NCBI GenBank assembly: GCA_900768535.1
Contig: CAAGDE010000098.1
Span: 1-18,368 of the forward strand
DNA from: Clostridia bacterium
Lineage (GTDB): Bacteria; Bacillota; Clostridia; Oscillospirales; CAG-272
Direction of reading: 5' to 3'
Length of the DNA: 18,368 nucleotides
The notes under the pieces are model-generated. The model did no database searches. It saw only the letters and a list, made by a program, of their open reading frames with translations, and was not told the DNA's origin. Position numbers and translations under genes: made by a program. Below, piece after piece: positions 7,536 to 13,918 of the stretch. The number at the start of each line of letters is the position of its first letter. The first letter of the stretch is position 1.

Positions 7536-7558
7536 GCAAAATCCTCCTTATCGGGAAA

Positions 7559-8590
7559 TCAGACCGAGCAGATGAGCCTCTCCAGCGCGGTATAGCCCTG
7601 CGGAGAGAGCTTGAGCGTCCGGTCGGCGGCGTTGCAGGCATCCAGCGCCTGCCGGAGTGCGCCGGGACGCATCCGGGAGAGGCTCTTGCGGTAGAGCCCC
7701 ACCTTGAATTCGTGCAGCTTCAGCACGCCGGCAATCTCGCGGTCGGTCGCCCCGCCGCCCTGCATTGCCGCAACGCCTGCCATATCGCAGAACACGCGGA
7801 TGACGTCTCCGAGGATCACCAGCGGCTCCACCCGCCGGAAGCGGTAGTCCCGCAGAATGTCAAGCGCCGTGTCCCGCCTGCCGTCCATGATCGCATTGGC
7901 AAAGGCGAAGGCATCGTATTCGGTCGCGGGCGTGCAGACAAAGCGCATATCCGCCTCGTCCGCCTCGGTTTTGCCGTGCTGTGCCTCGTAATAGCTGAGC
8001 TTGTCGATCTCGTTGGCAAGAGAGAACATGGAGGCGCCGCAGAAGGCGATCATTTTTGCACAGAAATCCGGCGATGCGTGGATGCCGTTGTGCTGGAAGT
8101 GCTTTCCCACCCACACTGCCAGTCTGGCGGGGGAGGAGCGCTCGAACTGCACCGGTGTCAGAAGCTCTCCCAGCTTTGAGAGCATCGCGGAAGGGCGCCG
8201 GGGCAGGTAGCCGGCGTCAAAGCAGTCGGCGGCGGCAAGCAGAAGGACGGTGTTGTAGTCGTATTCGCGCACGGCGGAGAGCGCATCGCACAGCGCGTCC
8301 AGGTCGGCAGGCTTCATGGAGGTGAAGTCCAGGCCCGAAACGACCACCAGCTTGCGGTCGGACATCATCGGCATCGGCATCAGAGCATCGACCAGCTTAT
8401 CGGGGGTGAAGTCGAGCGCATCCAGCCGCATTTCGTTGAAAACGGAGAAGGACGGATCGGGGCACAGGACCTCGCGCGCCAGACGGACGGCGGAGAGCTT
8501 GAGATAGTCCTCCTCTCCGAAAAACAGATACGCGTTTCCCGGCGCGGTTTTGATCTCTTTTCGAAAATCGGATTCTTTGAGGATGTTCAT
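7559..8590 (-). CDS. holA: DNA polymerase III subunit delta
   Basis: 343 residues, the usual length of HolA, the clamp-loader subunit that opens the beta sliding clamp. The N-terminus shows the typical YLFFGEEDYL element (residues 21-30), followed by the AAA+-like domain I/II region (around KLVVVSGLDF) and an all-helical C-terminal domain ending LSPQGYTALERLICSV. The start at 8590 is chosen from GGAGGG six bases upstream and from the family N-terminus; the frame is open to about 8788 but that part overlaps the promoter region. It is the first gene of a minus-strand unit with tetR, transcribed divergently from rpmH. Confidence 0.9.
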   Translation of the reverse strand: MNILKESDFRKEIKTAPGNAYLFFGEEDYLKLSAVRLAREVLCPDPSFSVFNEMRLDALDFTPDKLVDALMPMPMMSDRKLVVVSGLDFTSMKPADLDALCDALSAVREYDYNTVLLLAAADCFDAGYLPRRPSAMLSKLGELLTPVQFERSSPARLAVWVGKHFQHNGIHASPDFCAKMIAFCGASMFSLANEIDKLSYYEAQHGKTEADEADMRFVCTPATEYDAFAFANAIMDGRRDTALDILRDYRFRRVEPLVILGDVIRVFCDMAGVAAMQGGGATDREIAGVLKLHEFKVGLYRKSLSRMRPGALRQALDACNAADRTLKLSPQGYTALERLICSV

Positions 8591-8618
8591 AGGCTTCCCT
8601 CCATGCATTTCACCAATT

Positions 8619-8647
8619 ATTATAGCATAAAAAGCGGATTTCGTCAA
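8619..8647 (-). promoter_or_regulatory. Promoter of holA
   Basis: On the minus strand TTGACG (8642-8647), a 17-base spacer and TATAAT (8619-8624) lie about 30 bases upstream of the holA start. This is a near-consensus promoter. Confidence 0.9.
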
Positions 8648-8660
8648 GAAAAAGCATTTT

Positions 8661-8691
8661 TTTTCCGAAAAGAAATGTTTTTTTCGGAAAA
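8661..8691. repeat. Perfect 11-bp inverted repeat between divergent promoters
   Basis: TTTTCCGAAAA (8661-8671) and TTTTCGGAAAA (8681-8691) are exact inverted repeats with a 9-base gap. They lie between the holA -35 (ending 8647) and the rpmH -35 (starting 8696). The site could be a binding site for a dimeric regulator of both directions, or an AT-rich structural element. Confidence 0.65.
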
Positions 8692-8695
8692 GCCC

Positions 8696-8725
8696 TTGAC
8701 AAAAGGGGTGAGAATCGGTTATAAT
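8696..8725 (+). promoter_or_regulatory. Promoter of the rpmH operon
   Basis: TTGACA (8696-8701) and TATAAT (8720-8725) are both perfect consensus boxes with an 18-base spacer, 80 bases before the rpmH start codon. A strong promoter here fits a ribosomal protein gene. Confidence 0.92.
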
Positions 8726-8804
8726 ATTAGTTGTCATTGTGTAAAAGCGTGTGCGTGGCAGCACGAACCCGCTTCCGAGAACCAACAAAAGGAGGTGCAG
8801 TCAA

Positions 8805-8939
8805 ATGCTGAGAACGTATCAACCGAAGAAGCGTCAGAGAAAAAAGGAGCATGGCTTCAGAAAGAGAATGAAGACTGCTGACGGCAGAAATGTCCTGAAG
8901 AGAAGACGCGCAAAGGGCAGAAAGAGACTGACGTACTGA
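8805..8939 (+). CDS. rpmH: 50S ribosomal protein L34
   Basis: 44 residues, very basic, beginning MLRTYQPKKRQRKKEHGFR and ending KGRKRLTY. It is a full-length L34 of the large ribosomal subunit: the family motif T-Y-Q-P near the N-terminus, GFRKRM in the middle and the Arg/Lys-rich tail are all visible. AAAGGAGGTG lies 7 bases before the ATG; the frame is open 18 codons upstream but without a ribosome site. It is the first gene of the rpmH-rnpA-yidD-yidC-jag unit. Confidence 0.97.
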   Translation: MLRTYQPKKRQRKKEHGFRKRMKTADGRNVLKRRRAKGRKRLTY

Positions 8940-8952
8940 TTTTTGCCGATAG

Positions 8953-9004
8953 AAACACCGACAGCCGTAGTAGCGTAATCCGCACACGTGGTCGGTGTTT
9001 TTTG
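8953..9004 (+). terminator. Attenuator/terminator-like hairpin between rpmH and rnpA
   Basis: AAACACCGAC (8953-8962) pairs perfectly with GTCGGTGTTT (8991-9000), followed by more T (six consecutive T in all). The 28-base loop is long. The position, 13 bases after the rpmH stop and 70 bases before rnpA, suggests partial termination that makes much more L34 mRNA than RnpA mRNA. Confidence 0.7.
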
Positions 9005-9069
9005 CGGCAGGGCAAACCGAGTTTCTACCTCTTTACTTTTATACCGGAAGCACCGGAGCGGGAAAACGA

Positions 9070-9450
9070 ATGAAGTATACAACCATCAAGGAGCATCATC
9101 TGTTCGGAAAAACCTTTCAGAGAGGCGCGCGCTGGAGCGGGCGCTGTGTTTCGGTGTTCGTCCTGCGTGACCGCGCGGCAAAGCGCCTGCAGCGGGAGCA
9201 TCCCGAAAAGCGGATGATCAACCGGTTCGGCGTGTCGGTTGGGAAAAAGGTAGGAGGTGCGGTGCAGAGAAACCGCGTCAAACGGATTCTGCGGGCGGGC
9301 TACCGCGCCGTGGAGCCGGAGCTTGCGGTCGGGTGGCTGGTGGTGCTCAGCCCGCGGGAGGGCATTGCCGGGGCAAAATCGACCGATGTCGAGCGTGAAT
9401 TGCGCCGGGGCTTTGCAAAACTGGGCTTGCTCCGGCAGGAAAGAGCATGA
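9070..9450 (+). CDS. rnpA: Ribonuclease P protein component
   Basis: 126 residues. RnpA is the protein cofactor of RNase P, which trims the 5' leader of tRNA precursors. The family signature is present as GKKVGGAVQRNRVKR (residues 58-72, RNR at 67-69). The N-terminus MKYTTIKEHHLFGKTFQRG is typical, and the length fits, with an insert around residues 34-48. The start at 9070 is chosen by homology; the ribosome site is poor (GGAG 11 bases upstream), which would fit low expression. The frame is open back to 8995 through the hairpin, which I do not consider coding. Its stop overlaps the yidD start by ATGA. Confidence 0.95.
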   Translation: MKYTTIKEHHLFGKTFQRGARWSGRCVSVFVLRDRAAKRLQREHPEKRMINRFGVSVGKKVGGAVQRNRVKRILRAGYRAVEPELAVGWLVVLSPREGIAGAKSTDVERELRRGFAKLGLLRQERA

Positions 9451-9770
9451 AATACCTGTGCATCTGGCTGATCCGGCTTTATCAGAAGGTGCTGTCCCCG
9501 CTGAAGCGACAGCCCACCTGCCGGTTTACGCCGACCTGCTCGCAATACGCCGTGGAAGCATTCCGGGAGCGTGGCTTTTTCACCGGGATGCTCCTGACCG
9601 CTTTGCGCATTGCAAGATGCAACCCGTTCTGCGCGGGCGGGTATGACCCCGTGCCAAAGAAGGGACTGCGCCGCCGGGTCGCGGCTCCCATGACGAAATA
9701 CTACTACCCGGAGGAATATCACCTGGAGCGGGACGAATCCGAGGAAACGCCCGGCACGAAGAACCAATGA
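9447..9770 (+). CDS. yidD: Membrane protein insertion efficiency factor YidD
   Basis: 107 residues. The conserved core (residues 1-75) has an amphipathic N-terminal helix (LIRLYQKVLSPL), the CRFTPTCSQYA motif with Cys25 and Cys31, and RCNPFCAGGYDPVP with Cys58 and Cys62, all characteristic of YidD. YidD assists insertion of proteins into the inner membrane together with YidC. Most members have 70-85 residues; this one has a hydrophilic acidic tail of ~25 residues (from about TKYYYPEEYH). It overlaps rnpA by four bases (ATGA), implying coupled translation, and is followed by yidC 74 bases later. Confidence 0.95.
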   Translation: MKYLCIWLIRLYQKVLSPLKRQPTCRFTPTCSQYAVEAFRERGFFTGMLLTALRIARCNPFCAGGYDPVPKKGLRRRVAAPMTKYYYPEEYHLERDESEETPGTKNQ

Positions 9771-9844
9771 CACTGCGGCACCGCGCAGGGAAGAAAAACG
9801 GCGGTGCATGATCCCACAAATCCGAAGGGAGAAAACACAAACAC

Positions 9845-11581
9845 ATGAATCAGAAAACAGGAACGTTCTGGGGGCGCATCGGCATTCTGCTGACGGTCGT
9901 CCTCCTGCTTGCCTCCGTGCTGTCGGGCTGTGCGACCGGCAAAAGCGGTGTGACCAAGCCGACCATCGGCGACATCGTGATGGACGGAAGCTACGAAGGA
10001 AAGCTGACGGCGGCGCAGCTGAAGGCGGTTGCAACCCTGCTGTCGAACACCTACGCAAAGGATTTTCAGACCACCTATCTGCTGCTCGCCGCATCGCGCG
10101 GCTACGACATGACCGCAGAGGGCTTTGATGACTCCAAGGCAAGCAACACCGAAAAGGGAGATGTTGACCCCGTCACCGCCGTAAAGAACCTGATCGTGAA
10201 GGCGAACGCGAAGGCGGCGGACGCCGACAAGGTTGCGGAGGCGGACTATGCAAATCTGAACGAAACGGACGTCAGCAAGCTGATTGAACTGTTCCGTACC
10301 GCGGTGGACGTCAAGCCCGAAACCGGTCTCCAGCGTACCATCGGTAAGTTCCTCAACTGGCTGACCACCTATCTCGGCTTCGGCAGCTATATCGTCGGTA
10401 TCTGCGTGTTCGCAGTGATCATTGAGATCCTGATGACGCCGTTTGCCGTCAAGCAGCAGAAGAACTCCATCAAGCAGGCAAGACTGCGTCCCAAGGAAAT
10501 GGCAATCCGGCAGAAATATGCGGGGCGCAACGACCAGGTGACCTTGCAGAAGCAGCAGAAGGAAATTCAGGATATGTACGCGAAGGAGAACTTCAGCCCG
10601 TACAGCGGATGCCTGCCGCTTCTGGTACAGCTTCCGATCATTTTCATCCTGTATAATATCATCATCGACCCGCTGGTGTACGTGCTGGGGCAGTCGACTG
10701 CGGTTTCCGCGGCGATGAGCACCTTCTATGCGGCGCCCCGTGCGGCAGGCGGACTCGGAATGGCGGCACTCTCCGGAAAGAGCACCATCGAGCTGCTGTC
10801 GGTGGGAATCGAGAAGTTCAGCGGCATGGCTGACTTCGGTCTGTTCTCCAACGGCAGTGCAATCTGGGACGCTATCCGCAATCTGAAGGCACCGAATTTC
10901 AAAATCGGTCCCTTTGACTTCGGTCTTGCGCCGAGCCTGACACGCTTCGACATTCTTCTGCTCGTTCCGGTACTGACCTTTGTGGTCTATTTCTTCAGCA
11001 TGAAGCTGACGAGAAAATTCAGCGGTCAGACCCCGCCTCCCGGCTCGAACGATCGCCAGACCGCCTGCTCCAACACCATGATGGATATCATGATGCCGGC
11101 AATGTCCGCCGTCTTTACGTTCATGGTTCCGGGTATTGTCGGTGTGTACTGGATGTTCCGCAGTGTCATCGGCATTCTCAAATCCTTCATCCTGGCAAAG
11201 ATCATGCCGCTTCCCGTCTTCACCGAAGCCGACTATAAGGCGGCGGCAAAGGAAATGGCAGGCAAGGCGCCGAAGAAGGTGGAAAAATCCGAACGGGCAG
11301 GTACGGTGCGCTCGCTCCACCACATCGACGACGAGGACTTTGACGACACGCGCGAGGCGGCGCTGGAGCGCAAAGCCCGCATGGAGGAGCAGGAAAAGAA
11401 GGAGCAGGCGGAAAAAGCCGAAAACGCGAAGAAGTCGCCGTTCGGTATCCCGCTCCTGAAAAAGGACCGGAAGGACGAACAGCCTGCCGAAAAGCCCGCA
11501 GAGACCCCCGCAGCACCGGCGGAATCTGCGGAGGAAACCAAACCCGAAAACGAAACAAACAATGACGGTCAGGCGGACTGA
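9845..11581 (+). CDS. yidC: YidC/Oxa1-family membrane protein insertase
   Basis: 578 residues. A lipoprotein-type signal (TM ~13-28, lipobox LSGC with Cys29) is followed by a ~140-residue extracytoplasmic region, then the Oxa1 core: helix ~181-199, cytoplasmic loop with LRPKEMAIRQKYAG, helix with GCLPLLVQLPIIFILYNIII, a second enlarged outer loop, and helices in LLLVPVLTFVVYFF and SAVFTFMVPGIVGVYWMF. A long charged tail (~460-578, Lys/Glu/Ala-rich) ends the protein. It inserts membrane proteins alone or with SecYEG. The groove position that is usually Arg or Lys (five residues before the Pro of the first core helix) is Glu194. The length is at the upper end for Gram-positive YidC proteins. 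The start ATG has AAGGGAG somewhat far upstream (~13 bases). Confidence 0.95.
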   Translation: MNQKTGTFWGRIGILLTVVLLLASVLSGCATGKSGVTKPTIGDIVMDGSYEGKLTAAQLKAVATLLSNTYAKDFQTTYLLLAASRGYDMTAEGFDDSKASNTEKGDVDPVTAVKNLIVKANAKAADADKVAEADYANLNETDVSKLIELFRTAVDVKPETGLQRTIGKFLNWLTTYLGFGSYIVGICVFAVIIEILMTPFAVKQQKNSIKQARLRPKEMAIRQKYAGRNDQVTLQKQQKEIQDMYAKENFSPYSGCLPLLVQLPIIFILYNIIIDPLVYVLGQSTAVSAAMSTFYAAPRAAGGLGMAALSGKSTIELLSVGIEKFSGMADFGLFSNGSAIWDAIRNLKAPNFKIGPFDFGLAPSLTRFDILLLVPVLTFVVYFFSMKLTRKFSGQTPPPGSNDRQTACSNTMMDIMMPAMSAVFTFMVPGIVGVYWMFRSVIGILKSFILAKIMPLPVFTEADYKAAAKEMAGKAPKKVEKSERAGTVRSLHHIDDEDFDDTREAALERKARMEEQEKKEQAEKAENAKKSPFGIPLLKKDRKDEQPAEKPAETPAAPAESAEETKPENETNNDGQAD

Positions 11582-11601
11582 GCCGACCTTGGAAGGGGAG
11601 T

Positions 11602-12285
11602 ATGACTGTGAAAAAAGAATTGATCGTTACGGGCAAAACCGTTGAGGATGCCCGCAAAAAGGCAGCCGCACAGTTGGGTGTTGCGGAGGAGGAGCTGATT
11701 GTCGCCGTTCTGGAGGAGGGGAAGAAGGGCTTCCTCGGAATCGGCGCAAGCGATGCGAAAATTTCGGTCAACTACAGCGTTGCCGGCGAGGACGCGGCAC
11801 TGGATTTCATCCGGAAGCTGATTGCGGATATGGATCTGCAGGGACTGACCGTGGCAAAGAAGGACGGCAGCAACGATGACGTGCTGATCACCGTGGACGG
11901 CGACAACGCAGGTGTTCTGATCGGGCACCACGGCGAGACGCTGGACGCGCTCCAGTACCTTGCCAATCTTGCCGCCAACAAGAAGACGAACGGCGAGAAG
12001 CGCGAGTATGTCCGCGTGACCGTTGACGTGGAGGGCTACCGCGCCAAGCGCGAGGCATCCCTGCGCGCACTGGCAAGAAGAATGGCGGCGAAGGTGGTCA
12101 AGTACAAGAAGAGCGTGATGCTGGAGCCGATGAATCCCTACGAGCGCCGCATCATCCACTCCGAGGTGCAGGGCATTCCCGGTGTGTCGACCAACTCCAT
12201 CGGTGCGGAGAACAACCGCCGCGTGGTGATGTTCCTGGATGACGGCGCACAGGAAAAGGACAACGACACCGCTGACGAAGAATAA
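11602..12285 (+). CDS. jag: Jag/KhpB-type RNA-binding protein (SpoIIIJ-associated)
   Basis: 227 residues with the full Jag domain order: Jag-N domain (about 1-50, with VTGKTVEDARKKAA and KKGFLGIG), a KH domain with the GxxG loop G108-H-H-G111, and an R3H domain with Arg182 and His186 in NPYERRIIH. It ends with an acidic tail. KhpB/Jag binds RNA and, in Gram-positive bacteria, is linked to cell division and elongation; it is habitually encoded after yidC, here 20 bases downstream. Start choice: ATG at 11602 has GGAAGG five bases upstream, but GTG at 11608 is equally plausible with GGGGAG seven bases upstream and would shorten the protein by two residues. Confidence 0.95.
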   Translation: MTVKKELIVTGKTVEDARKKAAAQLGVAEEELIVAVLEEGKKGFLGIGASDAKISVNYSVAGEDAALDFIRKLIADMDLQGLTVAKKDGSNDDVLITVDGDNAGVLIGHHGETLDALQYLANLAANKKTNGEKREYVRVTVDVEGYRAKREASLRALARRMAAKVVKYKKSVMLEPMNPYERRIIHSEVQGIPGVSTNSIGAENNRRVVMFLDDGAQEKDNDTADEE

Positions 12286-12291
12286 AAATTC

Positions 12292-12336
12292 CTGTTTCCT
12301 GCCGCTCTCTGGCGGCAGGAAACAGTTTGTTGTTTG
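12292..12336 (+). terminator. Strong hairpin between jag and mnmE
   Basis: CTGTTTCCTGCCGC (12292-12305) pairs perfectly with 12312-12325 around a six-base loop, giving a 14-bp stem. It is followed by TTTGTTGTTTG, which is T-rich though interrupted. It starts seven bases after the jag stop and ends just before the mnmE ribosome site. It probably terminates or attenuates the rpmH operon before mnmE. Confidence 0.85.
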
Positions 12337-12345
12337 AGGTGGAGT

Positions 12346-13725
12346 ATGACAGGTGATACGATTGCGGCGGTATCCACTCCGCGCGGAAAAGGCGGCGTGG
12401 CGCTCCTCCGGGTGTCGGGGGAGGATGCCGTCATGATTGCGGAAAGGGTCTTTCTGCCGAGGAACGGAAAGCCGCTCCGGGAGGCGGAAGCCCGGCACGC
12501 CCTGTACGGGAGCATTCTCGACGCTGAAGGACAGACCGTTGACGACGGCATTGCAACCGTCTTTCGCGCACCGGCGTCGTTTACCGGCGAGGATACGGTC
12601 GAAATCTGCTGTCACGGCGGCATTCTCCTGACGGAAACGGTGCTGACGGCACTGCTTGCGGCGGGGGCAAGACCGGCGCAGGCGGGGGAATTCACCCGGC
12701 GGGCGTTCCTGGGGGGGAAGATGGATCTTTCCGCCGCAGAGGCGCTGGGCAATCTTCTGGAAGCCAGGACGCGCGACCAGCTGACCCTGGCGCACACGGG
12801 AATGCGCGGAAAGACGGGCGACCGTTGCCGGGAGATTTACGAACGGCTCCGGCAGATCCTGGCGGCGGTTTATGTGACCATCGACTACCCGGACGAGGAT
12901 CTGGCGGACATGAGCCGGGAGGAGATTGCCGCGGCGTTCGGCGCCTGCGCGAAGGATCTGCGCGCCCTGTGCGACACCTACCGGACGGGTCATGCGGTGG
13001 CAGAGGGCATCCGGACGGTCATTTGCGGCAAGCCGAATGTGGGGAAAAGCTCACTGTTCAACCGGCTGGTCGGAAGGGACGCGGCGATTGTCACCGATGT
13101 GGAGGGAACCACGCGGGACGTACTGACTGCAACCGCCTCCGCCGGGCGGGTGACGCTGAACCTGTGCGACACGGCGGGACTGCACGATACCGGAGACCCG
13201 GTTGAGCGCATCGGCGTGGAGCGCGCACGGGATGCGCTGGCGCAGGCGGAACTGATCCTGGCGGTGTTTGACGGAACGGCGGAACCGGACGAAAACGATC
13301 GAAAACTCATTGACGTCCTGCAAAAACAGCCCGCAACCGTGGTGGCGGTCTGCAACAAAACCGAGGGAACGGACGGCGCGGTTCCGGCGGCATGGCGGGA
13401 CATCCTTCCGCACACGGCGGCGATCAGTGCCATGACCGGAGACGGCATGGCGGCTCTGTGCGGCATGATCGAGCGGCTGTTTACGGACGGAGAGATCGAC
13501 CTCGGCGAGGATGCGGTTCTTACCGGGGCGCGTCAGCACGCGGCGGCACTGCGCGCACTGACGGCGGCGGACGGCGCGGCGCGGGCTCTGGCGGCGGGAT
13601 ATCCCATCGATGCCTGCTGCACGGATGCCGAGAATGCCATGGCGGCGTTGGCGGAAATTGACGGACGCGCCGTGTCGGAAGACATTGTGGGAGAAATCTT
13701 TTCCCATTTCTGTGTGGGAAAATAA
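12346..13725 (+). CDS. mnmE: tRNA uridine-5-carboxymethylaminomethyl(34) synthesis GTPase
   Basis: 459 residues, the usual MnmE length. With MnmG it modifies the wobble uridine of certain tRNAs. The N-terminal folate-binding domain starts TGDTIAAVSTPRGKGG, and the helical-domain signature EFTRRAFLGGKMDLSAAEA is present. The inserted G domain has G1 at 228-236 (GKPNVGKSS), TTRD, and G3 Asp275 (DTAG). The C-terminal CVGK (residues 456-459) matches the conserved CxGK end. The G4 motif is NKTE (Asn337), with Glu where NKxD is expected. The start at 12346 is supported by GAGGTGGAG immediately upstream. No separate promoter is obvious after the hairpin; readthrough is likely. mnmG does not follow. 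Confidence 0.95.
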   Translation: MTGDTIAAVSTPRGKGGVALLRVSGEDAVMIAERVFLPRNGKPLREAEARHALYGSILDAEGQTVDDGIATVFRAPASFTGEDTVEICCHGGILLTETVLTALLAAGARPAQAGEFTRRAFLGGKMDLSAAEALGNLLEARTRDQLTLAHTGMRGKTGDRCREIYERLRQILAAVYVTIDYPDEDLADMSREEIAAAFGACAKDLRALCDTYRTGHAVAEGIRTVICGKPNVGKSSLFNRLVGRDAAIVTDVEGTTRDVLTATASAGRVTLNLCDTAGLHDTGDPVERIGVERARDALAQAELILAVFDGTAEPDENDRKLIDVLQKQPATVVAVCNKTEGTDGAVPAAWRDILPHTAAISAMTGDGMAALCGMIERLFTDGEIDLGEDAVLTGARQHAAALRALTAADGAARALAAGYPIDACCTDAENAMAALAEIDGRAVSEDIVGEIFSHFCVGK

Positions 13726-13741
13726 CGCGAAGGAAACGAAC

Positions 13742-13918
13742 ATGAATCTGAATCGGGAGCGCATCGGAGCGCTTGCGGACATCTGCCGGATCACGCTGAC
13801 GGACGGGGAAGCGGCGGCATTGGAGAACGAACTGAACGAATTACTGACTCTTGCCGACCGGTTGCGGGAGGATGCGGCACGTCCGTGTCCTCCGCACGCG
13901 GACAGACACGCCTCATGA
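13742..13918 (+). CDS. gatC: Shortened GatC-like protein (Asp-tRNA(Asn)/Glu-tRNA(Gln) amidotransferase subunit C)
   Basis: 58 residues, against the usual ~95. Residues 1-40 match the GatC N-terminus (helical, with LADICRITLTDGEAAALENELNELL, quoted here only in part: RITLTDGEAAALENELNELL). The last part, LREDAARPCPP, resembles the LREDEVRPS motif normally found ~25 residues further on, so the middle linker appears to be missing. GatC scaffolds GatA and GatB in the GatCAB complex that amidates misacylated tRNA. The ATG at 13742 is preceded by AAGGAAA, 16 bases after mnmE. Its stop overlaps the gatA start (ATGA). The call rests on the N-terminal half and on the neighbouring gatA. Confidence 0.75.
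   Translation: MNLNRERIGALADICRITLTDGEAAALENELNELLTLADRLREDAARPCPPHADRHAS

Noticed and set aside
8590..8805. Replication origin next to rpmH
   Set aside because: I see no DnaA-box clusters and no dnaA or dnaN; the gap is occupied by two promoters and a palindrome.
9719..11323. 534-residue open frame antisense to yidC
   Set aside because: It lies fully opposite a well-supported insertase gene and has a biased composition with no recognisable domain.
13610..13741. Longer GatC start inside mnmE
   Set aside because: The upstream frame overlaps the mnmE C-terminus, and the GatC-like sequence begins at the ATG at 13742, which has a ribosome site.
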